From Lysobacterales bacterium (GTDB taxonomy: Bacteria > Pseudomonadota > Gammaproteobacteria > Xanthomonadales > Rhodanobacteraceae), in contig JAFKNA010000018.1 of the NCBI GenBank assembly GCA_017305135.1, forward strand, positions 17,487 through 81,486: a DNA stretch of 64,000 bases, written 5' to 3'. How positions within the stretch are numbered: the stretch's first letter is position 1; every line of letters begins with the position of its first letter. Under the pieces are notes generated by a model, which had not been told where the DNA came from, ran no database searches, and worked only from the letters and a program-made list of their open reading frames with translations. Below, piece after piece: positions 50,937 through 59,500 of the stretch. The position numbers and the translations under genes are program-made.

Positions 50937-53429
50937 TCAACTCCGAACGATATTGGCACCGGCCATCATGTCGTCGTCACCCGCAGAGCCCACCCGAATT
51001 GAGATGAGTTTGCCAACCACTGCGCGCAGCTTGTCGATGTCATTGGCCTTGATGGCTTCGGCTCCGACCGCCACAAGCTGTGCATGCTCTCTGGTATCAG
51101 AGAAGAGATAGCTTGCTTGAGCCAGGCGCTTGAAGTGATCGATCACGAACCAGTCCTGGCGCCACAGGATCATGAAGTTGCGGCCGCGCAAATCGTCCAG
51201 GTGTGATTCGAAGTCGCTGCTGTTGTTTGCAAGTGCGCGTTGTGCCGTCTTTACCAAGTTGTCGAACGATGATGCTTCCGTGGGGCGAGCGTACTGGCGC
51301 ACGGTTTCATCAAAGAAGCCGGCCGCTCTATCCAGCTCAAGCTGACGGATATCCTTCAGATGCTCCTTGCGCGTCAAGGCCAGCAAGCGTTTGGCTTCCT
51401 GCACATTGTCCATCGCTTGCTTCGCTGTCTCCGGATCAGCCTCGCTAGACTCGATGGTGCTAGCCTGCTCCAGTTTTTCGCGAGCCTGCTCCAGGCGCGG
51501 GTCATCCACCTTCGAGGCCATTTCTTCGAGTCGTTCGAGTGTGTGCTCGGACTGCTCTTGAATGTTCTTCGCCTGGCTAGTGTAGTCGAGCTTGCCTTCT
51601 TGGCTAGAGTAGAAGTTGCGCCCGCTCTCGAACGAGCCGCTGATGGAGGGAACCGAAACCTCCAAGATGATGTTGCCGGAGTCGAGCACTTCGAACTCGC
51701 AGATCATTTCCGCGCCTGCGGCGATTACGCCGTCGTCAAAATCCGTTCCCTTGATCTCGAACATGCCGATGAAGCGGTTGTCGTTGATGGGGTCTGGAAT
51801 TTCACCTTCCCACAGCTTGAACTTGATCGACCCGGCGCTTCCGGCCTTCAGCGACTCGCCCGCCTTGAAGGATTTTTTGCCCTTCTTGGGCAACTGGTCG
51901 CCTTCCCGGACAAGATAGTCGAGCACCAAACGTCCACCGACCTTGTCGCGAGCCTCAACACCAATGGAGTGCGACGCCGGGATCGCGTCAATGCTGGCGG
52001 CTGTGCGTGCAATGACGATCTTGTCCTCACGCAAGCTCACGGGCGCGCTGTTGGAGTCGAACACGAACACCTTGAAGGTGTTATCGCCGGGTTTGGCCAG
52101 GCTGAGCTCGACGCTTGCACCATCCTTCAGCGCCATGCGGCCCGACGACCAACCAGTGTCCAAGCTGTCGATCTGGAATTCGATGCCCGCAGGCGTACGT
52201 GCGCCCAGCTTGGCAATGACCTTGGCTCTGGCCTCCGGCGTACGCGCGATGTAATTGAACGAGAGGTCGAGCGCACCACCGGCACTAATCGCGCCACGTG
52301 CGCTCTTGCGCCCACGGCTTTGCGAGGCCCAGTCGATCGATTCGGCGAACACTGCCGCCCCTTCGGCAACGGCAGTCATTGGATTCACGTCGGTGGATGG
52401 GGCGATGCCCAGCTCAAAAGCGACCTTGTCGCGCAAGTTTTTGTACTGCGCCGGCCCGCCCACAAAGACGATCCGCTCAACGTCGTGAGAGCTCAGGCCT
52501 GCCTTCTCGATGCTCTCTCGGGTGGCCTGAATCGACTCTTCCACCTTGGAAGCAATCAAACCGTCGTAAAGACTCCGGCTAATCGAAATATCAAGGTAGA
52601 TTTCTTCACCAGCCTGATCACGTACACCCAGCTCGTTCTCAGCGAGGCTGATCACAGACTCTTCACTCTGCGACAACGCGATTTTGGCTTTTTCAGCAGC
52701 CCAGGTCGCGATGGTGCGCAGCGATTTGTACTGCGGATTGGACGCCAGATCTTCTGGCAAATCAAAGTTGTCGAGTAGCCACGGCTTGACGACGTTATCG
52801 AACAGAATGCGGTCGAAATCCCGCCCGCCGCACATGGCAATGCCACCATGAGCAAGGAGGTTCACGCGGCCACCAATGCTCTCTGCAATGGCAACGTCCA
52901 GCGTGCCACCGCCAATGTCGTACACGACAAAAATGCCGTCGTTCTTACGCTGGCGCATGACGCTCATCACGGCAGCGACTGGCTCTTGCATCAACGCGAC
53001 CCGACCTAGCCCCGCCGCATCAGCGGCTGCCATCGTGGCGTCCTTCTGCATTTGGTTGAACGCGGCCGGAACCGTGATCACAGTGCCGGTGTCGCCATCG
53101 CTGCGAATCTCTTCCGGCAGATAGCCGAAGAGTGAGCGCAACACTTCTGCGGAACACTCCTCCGGCGTCATCGTGAGGTTGACCGCTGGCAGCTTGACGG
53201 GGGTGCTTGTGCCCATGAGCCGCTTGAAGAGCACTGCAGCGTTGTCGGGATTCTTCGCCGCACTGTTGTAGGCGCGCGAACCCACGTACTTGTTGCCGCG
53301 CCGGTCAATGAAGATGGCCGAAGGCGTGACGTCGTGCTGCTCAGGGCTCTTGTAGAGGTGAATCTTGTCCCCATCGAAGGAGCAGATGGCACTGTTGGTC
53401 GTGCCGAGGTCAATTCCAACGTATTTCAT
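50937..53429 (-). CDS. Hsp70-family chaperone with long C-terminal extension
   Basis: This encodes 830 residues, much longer than DnaK (~640). The nucleotide-binding domain is complete: GIDLGTTNSA (phosphate 1, residue ~5), PAAFNQMQKDATMAAADAAGL, QEPVAAVMSV, VYDIGGGTLDVAIAE (phosphate 2) and IVFVGGPAQYKNLRDKV (adenosine). After a linker the substrate-binding-like region differs from DnaK (around 400-600: beta-rich, including GQ-like VEARDKVGGRLVLDY), then a helical C-terminal extension (~620-830). The ATG overlaps the GrpE-like gene's stop (ATGA). As an orphan Hsp70 with its own exchange factor and AAA+ partner, it is a specialised, not housekeeping, chaperone. Confidence 0.93.
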   Translation of the reverse strand: MKYVGIDLGTTNSAICSFDGDKIHLYKSPEQHDVTPSAIFIDRRGNKYVGSRAYNSAAKNPDNAAVLFKRLMGTSTPVKLPAVNLTMTPEECSAEVLRSLFGYLPEEIRSDGDTGTVITVPAAFNQMQKDATMAAADAAGLGRVALMQEPVAAVMSVMRQRKNDGIFVVYDIGGGTLDVAIAESIGGRVNLLAHGGIAMCGGRDFDRILFDNVVKPWLLDNFDLPEDLASNPQYKSLRTIATWAAEKAKIALSQSEESVISLAENELGVRDQAGEEIYLDISISRSLYDGLIASKVEESIQATRESIEKAGLSSHDVERIVFVGGPAQYKNLRDKVAFELGIAPSTDVNPMTAVAEGAAVFAESIDWASQSRGRKSARGAISAGGALDLSFNYIARTPEARAKVIAKLGARTPAGIEFQIDSLDTGWSSGRMALKDGASVELSLAKPGDNTFKVFVFDSNSAPVSLREDKIVIARTAASIDAIPASHSIGVEARDKVGGRLVLDYLVREGDQLPKKGKKSFKAGESLKAGSAGSIKFKLWEGEIPDPINDNRFIGMFEIKGTDFDDGVIAAGAEMICEFEVLDSGNIILEVSVPSISGSFESGRNFYSSQEGKLDYTSQAKNIQEQSEHTLERLEEMASKVDDPRLEQAREKLEQASTIESSEADPETAKQAMDNVQEAKRLLALTRKEHLKDIRQLELDRAAGFFDETVRQYARPTEASSFDNLVKTAQRALANNSSDFESHLDDLRGRNFMILWRQDWFVIDHFKRLAQASYLFSDTREHAQLVAVGAEAIKANDIDKLRAVVGKLISIRVGSAGDDDMMAGANIVRS

Positions 53430-53860
53430 GCTTCCACCTTCCTCAGCATTACCGTCCCTTGTTTGCGCAACCCTTTCGGTCCCATGATGATCGGCTCCAG
53501 CATTTGCTCGACGAGCAGTACATCGTCCGGACCGAAGTCGCCCAAGTTCAGGGCCGATGCAGCCATCCCCGCGTCGTAGGGCTGCCCCTCGACGTTGACC
53601 AGTTTCAAACCGTTCGAGTCGAGGCTCTCCTCAACCTTTTTTTGGAAGTAGCGAACCTGATTGATGTAGCGGCCTGACTCGCCCGCATCGAGCTTGCTGA
53701 CCACCTTTCCGAACAGGCGCGAGAAGCGCCAGCTCTCGACTGCGATGTCGATCAGCGATTGCTCCATCTGTTCATTGCCTTCGGTCTGCTGGGTCATCAA
53801 ACCCTCCTGGGAGTTATGTTTTATCGGCTTTGTCGCTTTTTTGGCTGTCATTGACTTCAT
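53426..53860 (-). CDS. GrpE-like putative nucleotide-exchange factor
   Basis: This encodes 144 residues from the ATG at 53860 (GGAG eight bases upstream); the frame extends to 53890, but without a better signal. After a short Lys/Thr-rich start the protein forms a long helix (EQMEQSLIDIAVESWRFSRLFGKVVSKL...NQVRYFQKKVEESLDSNGLKLVNVEGQPYDAGMAASALNL, seen in pieces) and a strand-rich tail ending MGPKGLRKQGTVMLRK. This helix followed by a small beta wing, and VEGxPYD before the wing, match GrpE. It is the first gene of the operon and overlaps the hsp70 start. GrpE function is inferred from layout and neighbour; identity to GrpE is weak. Confidence 0.72.
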   Translation of the reverse strand: MKSMTAKKATKPIKHNSQEGLMTQQTEGNEQMEQSLIDIAVESWRFSRLFGKVVSKLDAGESGRYINQVRYFQKKVEESLDSNGLKLVNVEGQPYDAGMAASALNLGDFGPDDVLLVEQMLEPIIMGPKGLRKQGTVMLRKVEA

Positions 53861-55816
53861 TGCGTGATCTCCGCCCTGGAGAATCAGCACGCGTCACCAA
53901 CCACTTTGTAGCCGCGCGCTAGGAAGGCCATGAGCTGCCTTTCCAGCTCCTCACCACCAGCGTATGTTGACGACCTTCCGATCTTGTGCACTCCGGAAGT
54001 CTTCGGAGACCCCACGCTCAGTGGAACCCGTCCTCTTGACCATGCAGCCCTCCACCGGAGGGAAGCTCGAGCTCGGTCACCGTGCCATGATTGTTCCGCG
54101 GCCGTCGAGGTCAAGCGGGCTATCGATGCCGACTGGGAGTCGGGGTGCCACCTCTGGTGGCGCCGGCGCAAGAAGAGCGGTGACGGCGTGGCCAGAAGCG
54201 GCGTTGCTGGTCGGTGCACCAGAGGTCGATTCAGCAGAACAGTGGCAAGGCTCTGATTGCGGTGAGGAACCTTTCGGACCCAGCCCAAGCAGGGAGCTCT
54301 CGATCTCATCCCAGGCATTCTAGTTCTCTATCATGCGCCTCCACTTCGATGCCGTTGTCCAGCTCGCCCCCGAGCCGGCCAGGCACAGATTGTCTGGTTG
54401 GTTCGCTTGATGTCAGTTTTCGACTGGTGCGCTGCAGCACGTCGGCTACGTCGGGTTCCTCGTCCTGTCACTTGCTGCTTCCGGTGATTCGACCAGCACC
54501 TCCCAACCCCACCGGGATCCATCGTATGCACGCCATCCCGACGAACTATTGCCGTAGCGGCCGCCGTATCTAGCTTGCGTAATAACGTAAGGAGCAACTT
54601 TTGCGCCAACATCGAGCGGTGGCGAGCCGCGGCGGCGGTCTCGGCTGTACGTGCGCTGCCAAGGTTCTGCCCGCGCGTTGGACAACGTGGGCTCGCGCGC
54701 GGGGGGGGCAGGCTGCTGCCGGCCGTACCATCGCACGGCATCGGCCCATTGCGACGCAGCGTGCGAGGCAGTTGTTCTTTGTCATTGCTAAAGGTGGACC
54801 GACACATCGAAGAGCATCGGCTCGCGCTGGGGCCGACGCGCTCGATGACGCAGAGCACACAATCCGTGGAGATGCCGCGTGCGGCTCATGGCGCTGTCGA
54901 TGTGGCCGAGAATGAGAACGTCCTGAAGCAATGCACGCGCATCGCCTCCGTATGCTTCAGACGGTGCCTTCAAGAGCAGCTTCACCTTGGGGCGACCTGT
55001 CGCGCTCGAGGCAAGCGACGCTCAAATAAAAGTGCTTCGGCGGAGCCGCGATCTCCTCAGATCCACGCGCGCCTGGCACGCTCCCTGTGCCGCCAGTGCC
55101 CCGCGCAGACCGGATCCTCCAGGCTGACCGGCCACGCGAGATTGGCCTGATGGTCGAGCGGAAGGACGGCGACGACGGTGCCGCTGGTCTCGTCACGCAC
55201 AGCGACGTAGCACCGATCATCAGGCTGGCTGTAGAAGACCAAATGGTGCCGGTCGAACCCGGGTTTACGACCCGACCCGTGTCTACGTACAAGCCGCTCG
55301 CTTGCGGTAGAACGCGCATACGCGAGCGAGGCTTTCCGGTGATCGAATCGGGGGTTGCCACTTGCTGCCAGCGTCAAATCTCGTCGGACGGAAATCCTTC
55401 TGGCGACTGAGCCATTCCATCGTGTCGTCAGCTCGTATGTAGACGCGATTGCCCGGTGCTGAGACGGTGCGAAGCGCGTTCTTGAGCTTGGGGGTTGGCA
55501 GCGGTGCGGACAGTCTTCTCCGCCGCCTGTGCCAACGCCGCCACCTGGTCAATTGCGCCAGCGACGTGAGAAACGAATCGAGCTTGGGGACGGGAGCCGG
55601 CTACGGGGAGAAGCACAATGCTATCGCGAACGCGATCAGGAAACCCGGCCCGAGGCAATAGAGCTGCGGATCAAAAGCTCCGCCAAATCAGCTACTTCCC
55701 AAGTTTTCTGGCGCCGCGCCGCATGGCCGAGAAGGCGCCCGCCGCCATGATCAAGGATGCATACATCTACGTCGAGCGCAGGGTCGATGACCTGGTAGAG
55801 GCGATAGGGCTCTGGT
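53861..55816. other. ~1.9 kb of decayed sequence without an intact gene
   Basis: Only short fragments of recognisable coding sequence remain, on the minus strand: around 55195-55290 a stretch reading HLVFYSQPDDRCYVAVRDETSGTVVAVLPLD in one frame, and around 55700-55840 LYQVIDPALDVDVCILDHGGGRLLG, both like parts of conserved small proteins, and near 54800-54985 KLLLKAPSEAYGGDARALLQDVL. None has a start, a stop and a ribosome-binding site together. The promoter of the chaperone operon should lie just right of 53860, but no clear hexamers are seen. Confidence 0.5.
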
Positions 55817-56075
55817 GTGTCCAAGCGCCACGCCTCGCGGCTGTACCGCGGGATCGACGAACGCGTGTATGCGTTCCTCAATCGTCCCACTGCAGGTGCT
55901 TGGCCATACCTGCGGATTGATGCCGCCTACGTGAAGCCCCGCCAAGCCGGCCGGTCGTTCAGGGTGGCGGTGCACATCTCGGTGACGCCAACACCGACGG
56001 GCGCCCACGGTGCTTGGCATAAGCATCGGCGCTCGGAAGCGGAGACCGTTGTGTCGAACGTTGGATCGCCTCAGG
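55817..56075 (+). pseudogene. IS256-family (mutator type) transposase remnant
   Basis: One frame reads RGIDERVYAFLNRPTAG, then WPYLRIDAAYVKPRQAGRSF and RVAVHIS, which is the DDE-domain segment of IS256-type transposases (LNRPIxGxWPYLWIDATYVKVRxxGR). The following NTDGRxExLG motif appears only after further frame changes (ANTDGRPRC near 55990). The remnant lacks both termini of the gene. It shows that this part of the element was once targeted by an insertion sequence. Confidence 0.75.
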
Positions 56076-56167
56076 ACGAGACTCGGGGGCAGGCCAGATC
56101 ATCAGCCAAACTGCCACAGGCTTTGTGCTCGTTTCCAGCGAACTTTGACGTGGCCCGAAGCTTCGAC

Positions 56168-56200
56168 TGTCACAGAACCCGTCACAGAACCTGTCACAGG
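56168..56200. repeat. three 12-bp tandem repeats (TGTCACAGAACC)
   Basis: TGTCACAGAACC (56168), CGTCACAGAACC (56180) and a shortened TGTCACAGG (56192), exactly in 12-base register, about 70 bases left of the second junction. The TGTCAC core recurs at both junctions and upstream of the giant recombinase gene, so these may be recombinase arm-binding sites or iteron-like. Confidence 0.75.
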
Positions 56201-56221
56201 CCGATTCCGGATCCCGGAAAC

Positions 56222-56256
56222 AACAACGCCAGCGACCGTAAGTCACTGGCGTTGTT
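56222..56256. terminator. hairpin next to the second element junction
   Basis: AACAACGCCAG (56222-56232) pairs perfectly with CTGGCGTTGTT (56246-56256) around a 13-base loop. It is related in sequence to the hairpin at 43493-43521 and in the same position, which supports a duplicated tRNA end with its terminator. Confidence 0.8.
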
Positions 56257-56266
56257 GACTTTCAGA

Positions 56267-56470
56267 TGGCGCGCCCGGAGAGATTCGAACTCCCCCCAAG
56301 TTCGTAGCTATTTATGGGCAGCCTACCTTGTTCTACAGGAAATGTAGCTACCTGCCCTAAACCTCCATCACCCATGCACAGCAATGAGTTACGTGCTCCA
56401 AATCTCATGCACATCTGTGACATCCTAGGTAACCTGTCACAAGCCACGCCGAGGAATATCGCGTAAACTG
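56267..56470 (-). other. second junction (attachment site) with tRNA 3' end
   Basis: On the minus strand 56293-56267 reads GGAGTTCGAATCTCTCCGGG then CGCGCCA: a T-arm with the TTCGAAT loop, acceptor strand CGGGCGC, discriminator G and CCA. The implied 5' acceptor strand GCGCCCG is typical of tRNA-Arg. There is no anticodon arm, so this is a fragment regenerated by integration. The next ~180 bases match the left junction, including CTGTGACATCCTAG at 56415-56428. An intact tRNA gene is predicted beyond the right edge of the window. Confidence 0.75.
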
Positions 56471-56512
56471 TCACACGGACCGCGAGTTTATTTGACCCAC
56501 CAAGTGACAGTT
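56466..56512. promoter_or_regulatory. 9-bp inverted repeat AACTGTCAC / GTGACAGTT before the recombinase gene
   Basis: AACTGTCAC (56466-56474) and its exact complement GTGACAGTT (56504-56512) are separated by 29 bases and end 14 bases before the ATG at 56527. This is a likely operator or recombinase site; it would allow autoregulation. Confidence 0.6.
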
Positions 56513-56526
56513 CCAAGGGACACAGC

Positions 56527-59500
56527 ATGCGCGCCAAGAAGGGTGGTGATGACCCACGTGCCATCCGCACGACGCAGCTGACTCCTGTCGCCCCTGCCCC
56601 TACGTGGCTCAACGTAGCGTCGATCCTGCCTGAGGCTCGTGCGTTCCTCCTGCTCTTCGAGCCCCCTGCCATCCCGGTCGAGTTTCCCGCATTCCTTGAT
56701 GGCGCTCGAGCTGCCTTGGTGGCATTGAGTCCTCATGAGGTCCGGTACAAGGGCAAGCCCATCCGGGCACTTCTCGATCACCTGGGATCGGCCATCCTCG
56801 CGGACGCACGAGGAACGCGCAGCCAATGGACCCAAGACCTCATGCGTGGATATGGGTTGACGCCATATCGCGCTCTGGTCCAACCGCCTGCGCTTGGCAG
56901 CGAGGGTGGCTACGCGGTGCTGAAGGCAATTTTGCTCGGCTGCTTACTCATCCGCGCACGCGACGCCAAGGCGATCAGCCTGAAAGTGATCGAGCAGATG
57001 GCCCGCTTCATCCGGCTCGGCAGCCGCGAGGTCCACGATGGCTACGGCGTGGCCCGAGCCAGATTCATTGCCTCTCTGCCATCAACGCTTGTCCCCCGGC
57101 TCCTCCAAGAGGCGCTCGCGAATCGCGATGGCGTGCCTGAGGCGTTGCATCCGAGACTCGACGAGGTCGCACAAGCCAACGAGAAGCTGCTCCGGTCATT
57201 CTGGATCCTGGATCGTGGCGATCAGAGCACCGAACCACGCGTTGAGCAACCCATACACGGAGTTCCCACCAGAGTTCCGCTATCGCCCGGCCCCTACCCA
57301 AAGCCCAACCGACGTCGCCCCCGCGCACCAAATCGCCATCCTCCGAGCGTGACCAGCGCCGGAGTGGAGAGACCGGACGCAGCATTCATCTACGGCCCGG
57401 CCAACCGCCCCTCAGCAGATACCGCTGAGGCCATAGCCGGCGCGGCAGAAGCCATTGACGACAGCACGCCGTTGGTCGAAAGCTTGGTCATGGAGGCATC
57501 GCCGTCAGTATCTGCTGTGAAGAGGCGAGCGACGGCGCTGCGACTCCTGTCCGATGTCAGGCAGGGGTTCTGGGCACGCTACCAGTGGGACGCACTTTCT
57601 CCCGGCGAGATGCGAGATGCCGTCGGGCGTCTGTTGGCAGAACTCTCGCGTCTTGAACATGCGCCGGACGCAACCCGTCACGAAGCGCTGACCTTGGGCC
57701 TTCTCTCCGCATCGACTGGGCTGCCACGCGCCCGCTGCCACGCTATCCGAACACAGTCGGCGGAGGATGACGGGAGTCCACCCGACGTTCTTCGGCTGGA
57801 CACCGGCACGCTCAGCCTGCCGCTTGTCGGTGAGCAGGACCGGTTCAAGCCCAAGCCCGAACAGCTTCGGTATCTTCAGGAGGTAGGCGATGCGGTTCCG
57901 ATCCATCTGCCAAATGAGGTGGTAGCCGAGCTGCGCAAATTGACTCCGCCCATCGACGGCTACGTGTTCCGCACCGATCTCACCATACTGGAGCAGATTA
58001 TCGATTCCGCGTTCTGCGCTGCGCGAGGTGAGGAGCCTCGCATTACCGCGGCTAGACTGTTCCGTGGACACCAGCTTGAAGTGCTGGCGCAGTGCGGTGA
58101 CCCCGCTTCCGCCCAAATGGTGACTGGGCAGACACTCGGCACCCCGCCCGTCGGCCTGTCCTACTATTCCGCGATGCCGGGAACGCTCCAGAACATCTAC
58201 AACCGCGCAGTTGTCAATCATGGCTTGACACCAAACGACACCACGGAACTGCCGAGCCACCTCGTCGGCAGCAAGCTCGCTCTCACCGACGAAACCCTCA
58301 AAGCAGCCGTTCAGTCCGTCAGTCGGGGATTGCTCAATCGGCCGCGGGTCCAGCGCACTGCCGGCCGAGAGATCCTCTACCTACAGAACGACCTCGCCCT
58401 TGCAACTGCCTGGATATGGATGGCAGGAACCGGCTTTCGGCCAACGTTTCGACTCGGTGAGGTCCGCGCGTCCTGGATCAACTGGCTATCGCAAAGCGCC
58501 GTCATTGTCGACAAGGTCACGGATGCGGCCCACGAGGGTCGTCTGGTTCCGCTGGCGCCAACCCTCATGCAAACGCTCGCGGCGTATGGCGCAGTTCTCG
58601 AACTGATGTCCCGAAGCCAAGACATCAGCCTTGTCGCTCGTACCGGAGCGCACCATGCAATAACGGGTGAGGGGCCGCTTTTCTTCATCATCGACAAGCG
58701 CGGCAAAGTTTGTCCGCTTGATGCACAGACCGCACTCACTCGCCTTCCCGCAAACTGGAATCTGCCCGCCAACTTCTGTCGCCACCGACTGGCCTCACGC
58801 CTGCGCGAAGTCGGGTGTCCAGGCATCTACGTTCAGGCGTTGATGGGCCACCTTGAGCAAGGCATCCAGCCCTTTGGACCTGACAGCTTCCTGGTCCCAA
58901 GCGAGTACCTCACCATAACCCGGAACGCGATCGAGCGCGTGCTGCAGGAGGACGGCTGGCGTCCGCTGCTAGGTGGATTCGGCGAGGTGCGCAGTTTTCT
59001 GGATCACGCCCCGCCTGCAACAGAGGAGGTAATGCGGGTTGAGGCTGCCCATGAACAGGCAGTCGAGATTGCCTTCAATCGCCAGCGTCAAGAAGTAGAC
59101 GCATTGCGCGAGTTGGACGGCGATCAGATCCGCACCGATGCCTTGGATGCCATCGGCCAGGTTCGCCTTGATCTCATCAAGTCGCCCGACCAGCCTCACG
59201 AGCTTGATTCGGCAGCGGTAACGGCTCTCAGATTAGCCGTGACCGCCAATGCCAGCAGTGCGGCGCTCGTTGAGCTGCGTATCCGGGTCCTCCGCGACTA
59301 CCTGGCTCAAGGACGTGAAGATCACGGGTGGAGAATCAAGCGGCTCCCGCAGTTTTTCGCCTTTCGACCCACACCCAGTGTTCACCATCCAACGTTCATA
59401 CCCGCATACCTTGCCTTGGAGCGTTTACGTCAGCACTTCTTGTCGCGCCTCAACACGGCCCCAGGAAAGACCGAGACTTCCGCAGCGCTGGCCAAGCTGA

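Larger units (their letters stand above)
43536..56286. mobile_element. integrative element 1, bounded by tRNA-derived direct repeats
   Basis: About 12.7 kb lies between two direct copies of a tRNA 3' end plus homologous flanks (43536-43735 and 56267-56470). GC content is lower than in the chromosome to the left. The cargo is antitoxin-like remnants, the five-gene chaperone operon and decayed transposase sequence. Its own integrase appears lost: at the position where element 2 carries its giant recombinase gene, element 1 has only small genes, so it may now depend on element 2. Confidence 0.65.

Noticed and set aside
53884-54318. A 144-codon minus-strand frame left of the decayed region.
   Set aside because: The Arg/Ser/Pro-rich N-terminal two thirds look random; only the last 35 residues seem protein-like, so it may be a remnant, not a gene.
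56168-56200. The 12-bp tandem repeats considered as a replication origin (iterons).
   Set aside because: Only three units and no replication-initiator gene beside them; recombinase sites fit better.
56267-56345. A complete tRNA gene on the minus strand at the second junction.
   Set aside because: Only the T-arm and acceptor 3' strand are present; there is no anticodon arm or D-arm.
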